Shown here piece after piece: positions 1 through 6,638 of a DNA stretch of 7,185 nt. The position numbers and the translations under genes are program-made. Within the stretch, counting starts at the first letter, position 1. Each line of letters starts with the position of its first letter. The notes below the pieces were generated by a model. It saw nothing but the letters and a program-made list of their open reading frames with translations. It did no database searches and was not told where the DNA came from. This stretch comes from Methylobacter sp. (GTDB lineage: Bacteria > Pseudomonadota > Gammaproteobacteria > Methylococcales > Methylomonadaceae): contig JAQTLI010000140.1 of the NCBI GenBank assembly GCA_028714995.1, positions 1 to 7,185 of the forward strand, given 5' to 3'.

Positions 1-645
1 GCCGCGTTTGCGGTGACGGTGACCAATCCGGGCACTCAACCCAGGATGGCATTAAGCGCAATCCTGGAAGCCGAGCAAATTTTCAGCCTGGCTGCCGATG
101 AAAGCAAGACATTGACGTTGTATGGAGTTACGCGGAAAAGGGGATGGCAGAGGATTGGAACCGTGACCTTGGCCAGTTGTGTTCAATTGGGTGTGTTTCG
201 TGCCTGGTCGCCGCTCAGGTTCGACAGCAAGGTATTGGTTTACCCAAAACCCAGCGCCTTTTCATTGCCGTTTCCGGTCAGCGAAGGTCAACATCCATCA
301 GGGCAGCGACACACCGTTCGCTCCGGCCGTGATGATTTCGAAGGCATTCGCTGTTATCAGGCCGGCGACCCGCTCCGGCAGATTCACTGGAAAGCCTATG
401 CCAAAGGCCAGGGTTTGTTCAGCAAGCAGTACGCAACCGATGTGGACAGCACGGAGCTGTGGCTAGATTACGAGAAAACACCCGGTGCCAATATCGAAGA
501 ACGGCTCAGTCAGCTATGCCGCTGGGTTATCGATGCCGAAAATGCCGGTTTGCGCTATGGCTTGCTGATTCCAGGCAGAAAAATTGCGCCTGATGGTGGA
601 ATAAGGCATTACGCCACCTGTTTAGAAGCATTGACGCTGTTTTAA
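1..645 (+). CDS. DUF58 domain protein, C-terminal part (5' end outside window)
   Basis: The frame is open from base 1 to the TAA at 643-645, giving 214 residues. The GTG at 13 is the first start-like codon but is very unlikely to be the real start, because the frame continues to the window edge in mid-domain. The DUF58 hallmark is visible: a segment reading GIRCYQAGDPLRQIHWKAYA, with Gly-Asp-x-Leu-Arg followed by the Ile-His-Trp-Lys core, and upstream of it an Arg-Lys-Arg-Gly stretch leading to a hydrophobic strand. DUF58 proteins usually carry two N-terminal membrane helices, which would lie outside this window, and are commonly encoded beside a MoxR-type AAA ATPase and a transglutaminase-like membrane protein. 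The next gene, 4 bases downstream, is exactly such a transglutaminase, so the two are probably co-transcribed. The biochemical function of the family is not settled; a role in envelope protein maturation is inferred from context only. Confidence 0.9.
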   Translation, partial: AAFAVTVTNPGTQPRMALSAILEAEQIFSLAADESKTLTLYGVTRKRGWQRIGTVTLASCVQLGVFRAWSPLRFDSKVLVYPKPSAFSLPFPVSEGQHPSGQRHTVRSGRDDFEGIRCYQAGDPLRQIHWKAYAKGQGLFSKQYATDVDSTELWLDYEKTPGANIEERLSQLCRWVIDAENAGLRYGLLIPGRKIAPDGGIRHYATCLEALTLF

Positions 646-649
646 GGCT

Positions 650-2623
650 ATGGCTAATGAACTTAATCCACGGGTTTTGCTTATGCTGTTAACCTCAGTC
701 GGCCTGATTACCCTGCCGCATATCGGCCATATTCCTTTGGCACTGTCGGTCCTGTTTTTTGGATTGCTGTTCTGGCGATTACTGGGGATTTGGCGACCAC
801 GTTACCTGCCGAATGGTAGGGTCATTTTTGCGCTGACCCTCCTTGGCATCGGTTTTCTGTATAGCCGTCACCTCGGAGTATGGGGCAGGGACGCCGGAAC
901 GGCGTTGTTTGTTGTGGCCTTGGGTCTCAAGTTGCTGGAACTGAACAAAAAACGTGATGTGTATCTGGTCAGTTATCTGGCTTTTATCGTTGCCGCGTCA
1001 CAGTTTCTTTATCAGCAAAATATTGTTATGGCCGGTTACAGCCTGCTGGTTTGCTGTGTTTTATTGGCTGCCCTGGTGGCTATCAACAGGGACCAGCCAC
1101 AAACCAAAGCATCATTACGCACTGCCGCGACGATTATGATCCAGGCGCTGCCGATAGCGGCTATCATCTTTGTCCTGTTCCCAAGAGTGCATCCGCCGGC
1201 ATGGCTGCTGATGAGTAACAATAACCCGGCGAAATCAGGGTTGAGCGAGACGTTGGAGCCTGGATCGATTAACAAACTTGCGTTGTCGACACAACTGGCG
1301 TTCCGGGTTAAATTTAACGGCGAGCCGCCGCCAACGAATCAGCTTTACTGGCGCGGCCCGGTCTTTTCTTATACCGACGGCACTATCTGGCACATGTCAC
1401 AAAATGATTATGTTGTGCATTACCAGGACAAACCGACATTTTCCGGGAAAGCCTATCAATACAACTTGTTGCTGGAGCCGCAAAGCCGTAACTGGGTTTA
1501 CGCACTGGACATGCCGGCCCAGTTTGATGCTTCTTTGCAACGCAACAGCAACTACCAACTCACCAGTCAAACTAAACCAGGCGAAGCGGCTGAATTTTCG
1601 GTGGTTTCTTACCCGCAATACAATACCGGTTACATTACCAAAACCGAATACCGGGAAAACCTGCAACTGCCGGGTGCGCCTTCCGAACGAGTCGTCGATC
1701 TGGTTAAGCAGTTGCATGGTTTTGAGGATAAGCCCGAGCTGTTTATTAAACAATTGCTGGAATTTTTTCGACGTCATCATTTTAGCTACAGCTTGCAGCC
1801 ACCGTTGATAGAAAACAGTCCGGTTGAGACCTTTTTGTTTGAAACCCGGAGCGGATTTTGCGAACTCTATGCGACGTCGTTTGTTTACCTGATGCGGGTT
1901 GCCGAAATTCCGGCGCGTGTAGTGGGTGGCTATCAGGGCGGAGAATTCAATGTGCTCGGCCAGTTTCTGGAAGTCAGGCAGACCAATGCCCATGCCTGGG
2001 CTGAGGTCTGGCTGGAAGGCAAGGGCTGGGTCAGGGTGGATCCCACTACCGCTATTGCGCCTGACCGGGTTGAGCAGGGTATCAATGTCGAAAGGCAGGC
2101 TGAAACCGGTGCCGTCGGCTTGACACCGACAGATGTCAATCAACGGGGTAACCCATTCGGATTAAAACAGGCTGCACAACTCTGGAATAACGTGGATTAC
2201 CACTGGCAACGCTGGATTGTCAGATATGGCGGTGAGCATCAGTCTTTGCTGTTATCAACCTTTGGTATAGGCAGCCTGATTGAGATCGTATTTTGGGTGG
2301 TTGCTTCAATGGGTCTGGCGATGCTGTTATTGGGCTGTTTTTTGTTAAAAACTCGGCGTAAACCGGAAGACCCTTCGCTAGTATTGTATAGGCAGTTTTG
2401 CCAAAAAATGGCAAAGGCTGGTTTGGTTATCAGGTTGGGCGAAGGCGCTAATGACTTTGCTGTCAGGGCCAAAGAAGAAAAACCGGAGATTGGCGGTCTT
2501 ATTGATGAGATTACCCGGATTTTCGTCAGGCTACGCTACCAGAGCTATCCTTCGGAACATGATTTAAAGTTGCTTAAAAAACGAATTAACATTTTGTTAG
2601 ATTCAACTCAGAAGTGTGATTAA
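650..2623 (+). CDS. tgpA: TgpA-type membrane transglutaminase-like protein (DUF3488 / transglutaminase core / DUF4129)
   Basis: This complete 657-residue protein has the standard TgpA layout. Hydrophobic segments fill about residues 9-177 (DUF3488/TgpA_N). A large periplasmic region follows, then one membrane helix at about 543-566 and a cytoplasmic C-terminal tail with DUF4129 character. The transglutaminase core is intact: Cys404 in SGFCELYA, His448 in NAHAWAEVW and Asp464 in WVRVDPTT form the papain-like triad. From memory, these are the same residue numbers as the triad reported for Pseudomonas aeruginosa TgpA, which supports orthology and the chosen ATG. The start lies 4 bases after the stop of the DUF58 gene. 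The only Shine-Dalgarno-like run (AAGG at 644-647) overlaps that stop and is unusually close, so coupling to upstream translation is likely. In P. aeruginosa the protein is important for growth; its natural substrate is unclear. No convincing terminator follows. Confidence 0.95.
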   Translation: MANELNPRVLLMLLTSVGLITLPHIGHIPLALSVLFFGLLFWRLLGIWRPRYLPNGRVIFALTLLGIGFLYSRHLGVWGRDAGTALFVVALGLKLLELNKKRDVYLVSYLAFIVAASQFLYQQNIVMAGYSLLVCCVLLAALVAINRDQPQTKASLRTAATIMIQALPIAAIIFVLFPRVHPPAWLLMSNNNPAKSGLSETLEPGSINKLALSTQLAFRVKFNGEPPPTNQLYWRGPVFSYTDGTIWHMSQNDYVVHYQDKPTFSGKAYQYNLLLEPQSRNWVYALDMPAQFDASLQRNSNYQLTSQTKPGEAAEFSVVSYPQYNTGYITKTEYRENLQLPGAPSERVVDLVKQLHGFEDKPELFIKQLLEFFRRHHFSYSLQPPLIENSPVETFLFETRSGFCELYATSFVYLMRVAEIPARVVGGYQGGEFNVLGQFLEVRQTNAHAWAEVWLEGKGWVRVDPTTAIAPDRVEQGINVERQAETGAVGLTPTDVNQRGNPFGLKQAAQLWNNVDYHWQRWIVRYGGEHQSLLLSTFGIGSLIEIVFWVVASMGLAMLLLGCFLLKTRRKPEDPSLVLYRQFCQKMAKAGLVIRLGEGANDFAVRAKEEKPEIGGLIDEITRIFVRLRYQSYPSEHDLKLLKKRINILLDSTQKCD

Positions 2624-2769
2624 CTTAGCGAAAATGAGTAAGTCTGGCTGATATAGTTTCAAACTTTTATATCTGATTAGGCAATACTTTACCAAAAATA
2701 GTGGTTTTGAGAACATAACCGATGACGATGCCGTAATGAATAAGCTCAATCATTGCCCTCGAAAAACAC

Positions 2770-2798
2770 TTAACTTAAAACACCGCATAGGGTATTTT
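2770..2798 (+). promoter_or_regulatory. Weak sigma70-like promoter candidate
   Basis: TTAACT at 2770-2775 and TATTTT at 2793-2798 each match four of six consensus positions and are separated by the ideal 17 bases. Initiation would fall near 2805, giving a leader of about 360 nt before the kinase start. In AT-rich sequence such matches arise by chance, so this is only the best candidate seen by eye. Confidence 0.2.
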
Positions 2799-2852
2799 TT
2801 GATGAGCCTTTGCAAAAAGATTACTTGTTCCCTTCAGGGCCGCGACCGCTCC

Positions 2853-2867
2853 TGCCGTCTTGCGGCA
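2853..2867 (+). repeat. Short perfect hairpin (5-bp stem, 5-nt loop)
   Basis: TGCCG at 2853-2857 pairs perfectly with CGGCA at 2863-2867 around a TCTTG loop. It sits directly after a GC-rich stretch, GCCGCGACCGCTCCTGCCG, that loosely resembles the heads of gammaproteobacterial REP elements. No second copy occurs in the window, so membership of a repeat family is not shown. Confidence 0.35.
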
Positions 2868-2962
2868 ATTCCCCCGGTGAGTTATGCAGGAATTACCGAG
2901 CAGCGGAGGCTTTGCCAGTTTGCAGGATTTTCTAATGTGACTTGTCTAGATAGTTATTCCCT

Positions 2963-2979
2963 ACAGGAGAGCATCCTGT
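2963..2979 (+). repeat. Perfect inverted repeat, possible hairpin or operator
   Basis: ACAGGA at 2963-2968 and TCCTGT at 2974-2979 are exact reverse complements around a 5-base spacer. Only three T residues follow, which is too few for a standard intrinsic terminator. It could act as a leader hairpin or a small dyad operator for the kinase operon; the sequence alone does not tell which, and chance remains possible. Confidence 0.35.
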
Positions 2980-3150
2980 TTACCCGGATCATACCCGATA
3001 ACGTTATTGCCAGGCCCTTTGATGCGCTAGTGTTGGCAGGACAGGTGCGGTACATTTTGGATCCCCATCATGACTGAACCAGTTGATTTTGTTGTCCAGT
3101 TTCCAGCTTTACGTTTGTGGTTTCTGTTGTATCTGAAGTTGTTATGTCAA

Positions 3151-3159
3151 AGGAAGAGG
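3151..3159 (+). promoter_or_regulatory. Ribosome binding site deciding the kinase start
   Basis: The purine run AGGAAGAGG lies 8 bases before the ATG at 3168. This is the best Shine-Dalgarno match near the kinase start and favours 3168 over the earlier in-frame ATG at 3144 (preceded only by a weak GAAG) and the GTG at 3117. Confidence 0.65.
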
Positions 3160-3167
3160 CCGCACTG

Positions 3168-6100
3168 ATGCCCGAGCAAGTTGATCGTATTCGCGTTGTG
3201 TTGATCATGAATGACGAGGCTGGCTGTGTGTGGTCTGTACTGGAACAGGCGGGTTATCAGGTTGAAGTGTTCCATGACCTTGCTACCTTCAGTAGAACCT
3301 GCCAGGAGCGGGAGCTGCCTAATGCGGTGATTGTGGACATGAGCTTTCCTGTAGTCGACGATGAGGGCGCACGCATCATCTCCGAACTGAAACAGAACTG
3401 CATCAACAGCCTGCCGGTAATCTTTCTTGCTGAGTGGCAGGATATTGAAGCGAAGCTTGCCGCTTACAGAGCAGGCGCTACCCGTTATCTGACTAAACCG
3501 TTAGATCATGATGCATTTATGCGGGTGCTTTTCGCTTCGGTGGTGCTAACACCTACGGAACCTTACCGTGTGCTGCTGGTGGACGACGATCTCGAGCAAC
3601 TGAAAGTCTGCAGTCATATTCTGAGACACGCCGGCATGACTGTGCGGGAAGTCAATGATCCCTTGCTGGTGCCTGATTTGCTGGAGGATTTTGCAGTTGA
3701 GGTACTGGTGCTGGATATGGTTATGCCGCAATGTTCCGGTCCGGAACTGGCGGCCGTCTTGCGCGATGATGAACGGTATGCCCAGACTCCGGTTATTTAC
3801 CTGTCAGCGGAAGCGGACATTTCCCAGCAATCGGTGGCTCTGGAATGCGGTGGTGGCTATTTCCTGACTAAGCCGGTGGCGTCTCATTATCTGGTTTCGG
3901 CGGTCATGCTACACGCACAGCGTTACCGTCATGACCGTGAACAGGCCGAGGAAATGCGCGCCACACTCTATGAGCGGGAACGCCAGCAGCAAGCTCTGGA
4001 TGTCCACGCCATTGTCAGTATGACAGATGTTGCCGGTATCCTCACCTACGTTAATGACAGGTTTTGCGAGATCAGCGGCTATAGCCGGAAGGAACTGCTG
4101 GGTCAAAATCATCGCATCGTTAAATCAGGTGAGCATTTGCCTGAATTCTTCGCAGAAATGTGGCGCACTATTTCCCAGGGTAATATCTGGCGCGGGGAGC
4201 TTTGCAATCGGCGCAAAGATGGCAGCCGGTACTGGGTCGAAACCAGTATTGTGCCTTTTCTGGATGGCAATGGGCAACCCTATCAGTATGTTTCTATCCG
4301 CACTGACATATCCCGCATCAAGGAAGCCGAACTGCGTCTGCGTCTACTGGAGCGCGCTATGGAGGCCAGTGCCAGCAGCATCAGCATAGCGGATGCCTGC
4401 AAGTTCGATATGCCGCTGATTTATGTCAATCCCGCCTTCGAACGTGTCACCGGATATAGTCGCGATGAAGTAATCGGACGTAACTGTCGCTTTTTGCATG
4501 GCAAAGAGGTTGATCAACCGGGCCTGGATGAGATTCGTGCGGTGTTGCGCGAGGGGCGCGCCGGAGAGGCTCTGTTACACAACTACCGCAAGGATGGTAC
4601 GCCGTTCTGGAACGATATGCGCATAGCGCCGGTGCATGACGCACAGGAGCGCCTTACTCATTTCATCGGCATCTCCGATGATGTCACCGAGCGTCGCCGG
4701 ATTGGTGACGCGCTACGCGAAAGCGAAGCGCGTCTGCGGCGTAGTCAGCTTTACGCTAAAATAGGCAGTTGGGATTGGAATATTCAGACAGGCAAAATTC
4801 TCGTTTCGGAGAATTTCGGTCCTCTGTTCGGCCAACCAGAGGGCATGACGGAAGTAACCTACGATAGTTTTCTTGCCGTTGTGTATCCGGATGACCGGGA
4901 GGCATTGAGTAACGCGCTTCAAGCCAGCGTGGAACGGGGTATTGATTACAATGTCGAATACCGTTGCTTGTGGCCGGATGATACGTTGCATTGGATACAG
5001 TGTAGTGGGGACGTGGTGCGTGCCGCGGATGGTGCGCCTCTGAATATGCTGGGCGTGGTGCAGGATATTACCAAGCGCAAGCTTGCAGAGCTGGCATTGG
5101 AGGAAAATCGCATACGCCTGGAAGAGTCTCAAAACCTGGCGAAGCTGGGTAATTGGGAGACTGACTTTTCAACCGGCGAAATCCGTTGGGCGGACGAAAT
5201 CTACCGTATTTTTGGTCAGGACCCTGCAACATTTACGCCGAGTGTCAAAGCCTTTTTACGCGCAGTGCATCCTGACGATATAGAGTTGGTGCGTGCAAAT
5301 GAGCGGCGAGCTGCGGAAACCGGCATTCATAACGTGTTTCATCGCATTATTCGTCCTGACGGTGAAATACGCCATGTGCACGAGCTGGCAAGACTCGAGC
5401 GTAACGCGGACGGCCAGCGGGTGCGCCTGATTGGTACCGTGCAGGACGTGACCGAATTGAAGCAGGCTGAGCAGGCGCTGATAGCAACCCGCGACGAGGC
5501 AGAGCGCGCCAACAACGCTAAGTCCGAGTTTCTCTCCAGCATGTCGCATGAGCTGCGCACCCCGATGAACGCTATTTTGGGCTTTGGACAATTGCTGGAA
5601 ATGGATACTGAGCTCAACGAGGATCAGACTGACTGTGTCAGCGAGATACTCAAGGCTGGCCGGCATCTATTGACCCTCATTAATGAAGTGCTGGATCTGT
5701 CCAAGATTGAGTCGGGCAATATCGAACTGACAATCGAGCCGTTGGCTTGCGCCGAGTTGGTTGGGGAATGTTTGGCGCTGGTCAGTCCTCTCGCTCAAGG
5801 GCGGGGTATTACGATGAATAATGGCGGGCTTGGTGGTTTGATGATATGTGCCGATCGTACCCGACTCAAGCAGGTGCTGTTGAATCTGCTTTCCAACGCC
5901 ATTAAATATAATAGTCCACAGGGTAATGTGTGGATTCGTGCTTCCGCGCACGCCGGCTTGGTGAGACTGGAGGTATCGGATACCGGTTCCGGAATTTCGG
6001 TCGAGCGGCAACAGGAGCTTTTTCAGCCATTTTCTCGGTTGGGTGCAGATGACACTGATATTGAGGGCACGGGCATCGGTCTGACCATCAGTCAACGATT

Positions 6101-6248
6101 GATCGAGATGATGGGCTGCAAGATAGGAGTGGAGAGTAAGGAAAATTGTGGCAGCACTTTCTGGATCGAGCTGCCGGAATACGCTGCAACGACCACTACC
6201 CAGAGCGATGGTAGGGAATACGCGCCGACAGATGAAGTTAGATCGTAA
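3168..6248 (+). CDS. Soluble hybrid sensor histidine kinase, REC-REC-PAS-LOV-PAS-PAS-HisKA-HATPase_c
   Basis: With the ATG at 3168 chosen for its ribosome binding site, the protein has 1026 residues and no membrane segment, so it should act in the cytoplasm. Domains in order: REC1, about 8-130 (Asp57, Lys110), partly degenerate with Asn-Asp in place of the acidic pair and Ala88 at the Thr/Ser position. REC2, about 135-255, is complete (Asp139-Asp140, phosphoacceptor Asp183, Lys235). PAS1 is about 278-388. A LOV-type PAS at about 398-512 has GRNCRFLHG with Cys440, plus Asn472 and Asn482. PAS3 is about 526-640 and PAS4 about 652-765. HisKA has the phosphorylated His794 in SHELRTP. HATPase_c has Asn910 in LLSNAIKYN, Asp938 in DTGSGI and a GTGIG box at 967-971. 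The kinase should therefore be active and may sense blue light or redox state through flavin. It has no DNA-binding output. It overlaps the receiver fragment downstream and probably once included that domain as its C-terminus. Confidence 0.93.
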   Translation: MPEQVDRIRVVLIMNDEAGCVWSVLEQAGYQVEVFHDLATFSRTCQERELPNAVIVDMSFPVVDDEGARIISELKQNCINSLPVIFLAEWQDIEAKLAAYRAGATRYLTKPLDHDAFMRVLFASVVLTPTEPYRVLLVDDDLEQLKVCSHILRHAGMTVREVNDPLLVPDLLEDFAVEVLVLDMVMPQCSGPELAAVLRDDERYAQTPVIYLSAEADISQQSVALECGGGYFLTKPVASHYLVSAVMLHAQRYRHDREQAEEMRATLYERERQQQALDVHAIVSMTDVAGILTYVNDRFCEISGYSRKELLGQNHRIVKSGEHLPEFFAEMWRTISQGNIWRGELCNRRKDGSRYWVETSIVPFLDGNGQPYQYVSIRTDISRIKEAELRLRLLERAMEASASSISIADACKFDMPLIYVNPAFERVTGYSRDEVIGRNCRFLHGKEVDQPGLDEIRAVLREGRAGEALLHNYRKDGTPFWNDMRIAPVHDAQERLTHFIGISDDVTERRRIGDALRESEARLRRSQLYAKIGSWDWNIQTGKILVSENFGPLFGQPEGMTEVTYDSFLAVVYPDDREALSNALQASVERGIDYNVEYRCLWPDDTLHWIQCSGDVVRAADGAPLNMLGVVQDITKRKLAELALEENRIRLEESQNLAKLGNWETDFSTGEIRWADEIYRIFGQDPATFTPSVKAFLRAVHPDDIELVRANERRAAETGIHNVFHRIIRPDGEIRHVHELARLERNADGQRVRLIGTVQDVTELKQAEQALIATRDEAERANNAKSEFLSSMSHELRTPMNAILGFGQLLEMDTELNEDQTDCVSEILKAGRHLLTLINEVLDLSKIESGNIELTIEPLACAELVGECLALVSPLAQGRGITMNNGGLGGLMICADRTRLKQVLLNLLSNAIKYNSPQGNVWIRASAHAGLVRLEVSDTGSGISVERQQELFQPFSRLGADDTDIEGTGIGLTISQRLIEMMGCKIGVESKENCGSTFWIELPEYAATTTTQSDGREYAPTDEVRS

Positions 6249-6486
6249 GGCGAAAGTCGGTATACTGTACTCTATGATTGAGGATAATCCGGCGAATCTC
6301 AGGCTGGTCTCCCCGATTCTGAACAAACACCCGCAGTTGCGGTTGATTACGGCGCACACCGCTGAATTCGGACTGGAGCTGACCTCTGCACATCATCCTG
6401 ATCTGATACTGCTCGACATTAACCTGCCGGACATGGATGGCTATCAAATGTTAAGCATGTTACGCTCCCAAGACTGGGCGAAATGA
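6232..6486 (+). pseudogene. Receiver domain, N-terminal two thirds (broken response regulator)
   Basis: This 84-codon frame starts at an ATG inside the end of the kinase gene (17-base overlap) and stops at the TGA at 6484-6486. It encodes the first part of a CheY-like receiver: acidic pair Glu17-Asp18 in IEDNPANLRLV and phosphoacceptor Asp62 in LILLDINLPDMDGYQM, spaced 45 and 44 residues as in CheY. It stops before the conserved Ser/Thr and Lys, which are encoded in the next frame. The first strand is odd: this frame reads ILYSMIEDN, whereas the kinase frame reads TVLY immediately before one extra base and then IEDN, the form familiar from kinase-fused receivers. An insertion near 6276 in an ancestral kinase-receiver fusion explains this. 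There is no good ribosome binding site before 6232; ATG 6274 is another possible start but would remove the first strand. Confidence 0.75.
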
Positions 6487-6635
6487 CGTCAGTGATAGCC
6501 GTTAGCGCCAACGCCATGCCTCGCGATATTGAACATGGTAAAGAGAAGGGCTTTGTTGATTACATCACCAAGCCTATAAACGTGACACGCTTTTTTGCAG
6601 CGGTGAATGAGCTGTTTGAATCCAAGAAAGATTAA
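6483..6635 (+). pseudogene. Receiver domain, C-terminal third (broken response regulator)
   Basis: Fifty codons from the ATG at 6483 to the TAA at 6633-6635 encode the missing end of the preceding receiver: Ser8 in VIAVSANAMPRD and Lys30 in DYITKPIN. If base 6483 is read twice, the two pieces join into one receiver in which the phosphoacceptor Asp, the Ser and the Lys are 30 and 22 residues apart, exactly as in CheY. This is strong evidence for a single one-base loss, or a sequencing error, within a run of A. The piece begins with an ATGA overlap with the preceding stop, so translational coupling could in principle make it as a separate peptide. Alone it is not a functional domain. Confidence 0.75.
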
Positions 6636-6638
6636 GTT

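Larger units (their letters stand above)
2624..3167. other. Long intergenic region with short inverted repeats, no supported gene
   Basis: About 540 bases separate tgpA from the kinase start, while other gene junctions in the window are overlapping or only a few bases apart. The first part, to about 2810, is AT-rich; the middle, 2835-2910, is GC-rich. I see several perfect or near-perfect short inverted repeats: 2733-2739 with 2750-2756 (7 bp including one G-T pair), 2853-2857 with 2863-2867, 2867-2872 with 2889-2894, and 2963-2968 with 2974-2979. None has a following T-run long enough to call an intrinsic terminator. An open frame at 2736-3077 could encode 113 residues, but it lacks a recognisable domain, has no good ribosome binding site and spans these repeats, so I do not call it a gene. 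The region may hold the kinase promoter and leader, or the remains of a small repeat element. Confidence 0.6.

Noticed and set aside
1397..2143. 248-residue open frame on the minus strand
   Set aside because: It lies entirely antisense to the well-supported tgpA transglutaminase core and has no protein-family features.
2650..2673. GATATA...TATATC dyad after tgpA as a terminator
   Set aside because: The stem is all A-T except one pair, the loop is 12 bases, and no T-run follows; it does not meet the criteria for an intrinsic terminator.
2803..2816. GAGCCTTTGCAAA-like string resembling some insertion sequence ends
   Set aside because: No inverted partner copy, no target duplication and no transposase remnant in the window; the resemblance is from memory and too short.
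2998..3007. Perfect 10-base palindrome ATAACGTTAT
   Set aside because: A 10-base palindrome is expected by chance about once in a thousand positions, so one hit in this gap is not meaningful alone.
2736..3077. 113-residue open frame in the gap between tgpA and the kinase
   Set aside because: No recognisable domain, a Cys/Arg-rich low-plausibility composition, no ribosome binding site before the ATG, and it runs across several inverted repeats.
5667..6359. 230-residue open frame on the minus strand
   Set aside because: It is antisense to the kinase HATPase region and receiver, whose motifs are unmistakable; the antisense product has no recognisable domain.
6478..6488. Programmed ribosomal frameshift in the receiver
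   Set aside because: No X-XXY-YYZ slippery heptamer; a Lys-tRNA slipping from AAA to GAA would mispair at the first codon base. A one-base loss or coupled re-initiation fits better.
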